Shown here piece by piece: positions 27,849 to 28,461 of a stretch of 28,461 nt of DNA. Each line of letters starts with the position of its first letter. Within the stretch, counting starts at the first letter, position 1. The notes beneath the pieces were generated by a model. It searched no databases and was not told where the DNA came from. It saw nothing but the letters and a program-made list of their open reading frames with translations. A program made the position numbers and the translations under genes. The stretch is from a virus. The stretch lies in the IMG/VR virus record IMGVR_UViG_3300047548_000409, positions 1 through 28,461 of that record, one strand, 5' to 3'.

Positions 27849-28461
27849 AGCTTTGGGTGAATGTTTGTTTTTATTATGTAGAAGAACGAGTAGAACGATT
27901 TAGAAAACTTGTAGATAATCTTCTTTCAATATCAAATATCAAACTCATTATTAACAGCAATGTTAATTTTGATTCTAATCTACCTATTCATGTTGCGGAA
28001 CTAGGTGACCCATACTGGCATACATGGGAACATAAAAAGTATATGCCAGAATTTTTAAATTCGGACTATACACACTTTGCATATCTTGAAGGCAATATAA
28101 TCGTTGAGAAGAAAACATTTGATTATTGGGTTACCACACGAGAACTATTCAAACGAAACAACATCAACTTTATACCTGCTACACACCGAGTTCAAGTCAA
28201 TGATGGTCAAGTGTATTCACTAGATTGCACACACCATCAACAACACCGACCAACAATTATCGTAGAAGGTCAAAAGTTTGTTTCATTATCTGAACCATAT
28301 CAAGGTATGTTTATTATGGATAAAGAATTGGTGAAAGAACATATTGAATCAGATTACTATCAATTTGGCCAAAAAGGTTCGTGGGGTATTCGTGAATCAG
28401 CCAATCTAGGCAATATGTTTGTCAATATTCCTGGAGGTTATAATCACAGGTATATGTTACC
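27845..28461 (+). CDS. Putative glycosyltransferase-like protein (3' end missing)
   Basis: Starts at the ATG that overlaps the gp16 stop (ATGA) and stays open for 205 codons to the window end. The visible protein begins MKLWVNVCFYYVEERVERFRKLVDNLL and contains DPYWHTWEHKKYMPEFL (about residues 55-71), DYTHFAYLEGNIIVEKKTFDYWVTTRELF (about 74-102), and NINFIPATHRVQ. This order resembles a family of glycosyltransferase-like proteins with '(L)TW.HR', 'YLEDDI.....NF.YW' and 'IPGF.R.E', judged from memory. Here the acidic pair after LE is replaced by Gly-Asn (LEGNI), so metal or sugar-nucleotide binding may be altered. In T4 the next gene would be the large terminase gp17, which shares none of these motifs. 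Activity on phage or host glycans is speculative. Confidence 0.6.
   Translation, partial: MKLWVNVCFYYVEERVERFRKLVDNLLSISNIKLIINSNVNFDSNLPIHVAELGDPYWHTWEHKKYMPEFLNSDYTHFAYLEGNIIVEKKTFDYWVTTRELFKRNNINFIPATHRVQVNDGQVYSLDCTHHQQHRPTIIVEGQKFVSLSEPYQGMFIMDKELVKEHIESDYYQFGQKGSWGIRESANLGNMFVNIPGGYNHRYML

Overview
The window is a late structural region from the genome of a T4-like contractile-tailed phage. Nothing in it looks bacterial. All genes read on the + strand, are packed with short gaps or 1-4 base overlaps, and encode virion or packaging proteins. The strongest anchors are at the right end: neck proteins gp13 and gp14, the tail completion/sheath-stabiliser protein gp15 and the small terminase gp16 lie in the classic T4 order 13-14-15-16. 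The DNA is AT-rich by eye (not computed). The host cannot be read from the sequence. The protein styles are those I associate with T4-like phages of aquatic metagenomes (cyanophage/pelagiphage-like relatives).

Layout. Positions 1-2455 hold the 3' part of a tail-fibre gene ending in a peptidase S74 intramolecular chaperone. From 2588 to 9051 come two small virion-type proteins and a giant 1965-residue fibre built largely from 14-residue repeats. From 9088 to 23214 there are seven more fibre/adhesin genes plus two small virion-like proteins. They mix a limited set of modules: NTERMRI/GIGT repeats, S74 chaperones, an FPATQ...LDDYEEGTWTP C-terminal domain, a beta-propeller-like domain, tandem carbohydrate-binding-like plus LamG-like domains, and a glycine-rich tip. 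From 23215 to 23580 there is an apparently self-contained unit: sigma70-type promoter, 57-residue gene, terminator. From 23620 to 27848 lie gp13, gp14, gp15, an Mtd_N-like small protein, an unrecognised 229-residue protein and gp16. At 27845 a gene resembling glycosyltransferases begins and runs off the end, where one would usually expect the large terminase gp17.

How it fits together. The fibres and adhesins are candidates for host recognition. S74 domains would trimerise some fibres and then be cleaved off. Others end in different folds that may be tips or receptor-binding heads. The neck proteins close the filled head and join it to the tail, and gp16 works with the terminase in packaging. 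Six intergenic gaps carry a shared C(A/C)TAAATA motif 32-41 bases before a start codon, very like the T4 late promoter TATAAATA. It divides the region into late transcription units.

Most striking points: (i) the number of adjacent modular fibre genes with evident duplication and shuffling; (ii) eight uninterrupted 28-residue (2 x 14) repeats in the giant fibre, whose register predicts a trimeric coiled coil with recurrent polar Q/N/D layers; (iii) a beta-propeller inside one fibre; (iv) a common module present in both gp14 and gp15; (v) the promoter-gene-terminator cassette in the middle of late genes; (vi) the glycosyltransferase-like gene between the packaging genes, with the usual acidic pair altered.
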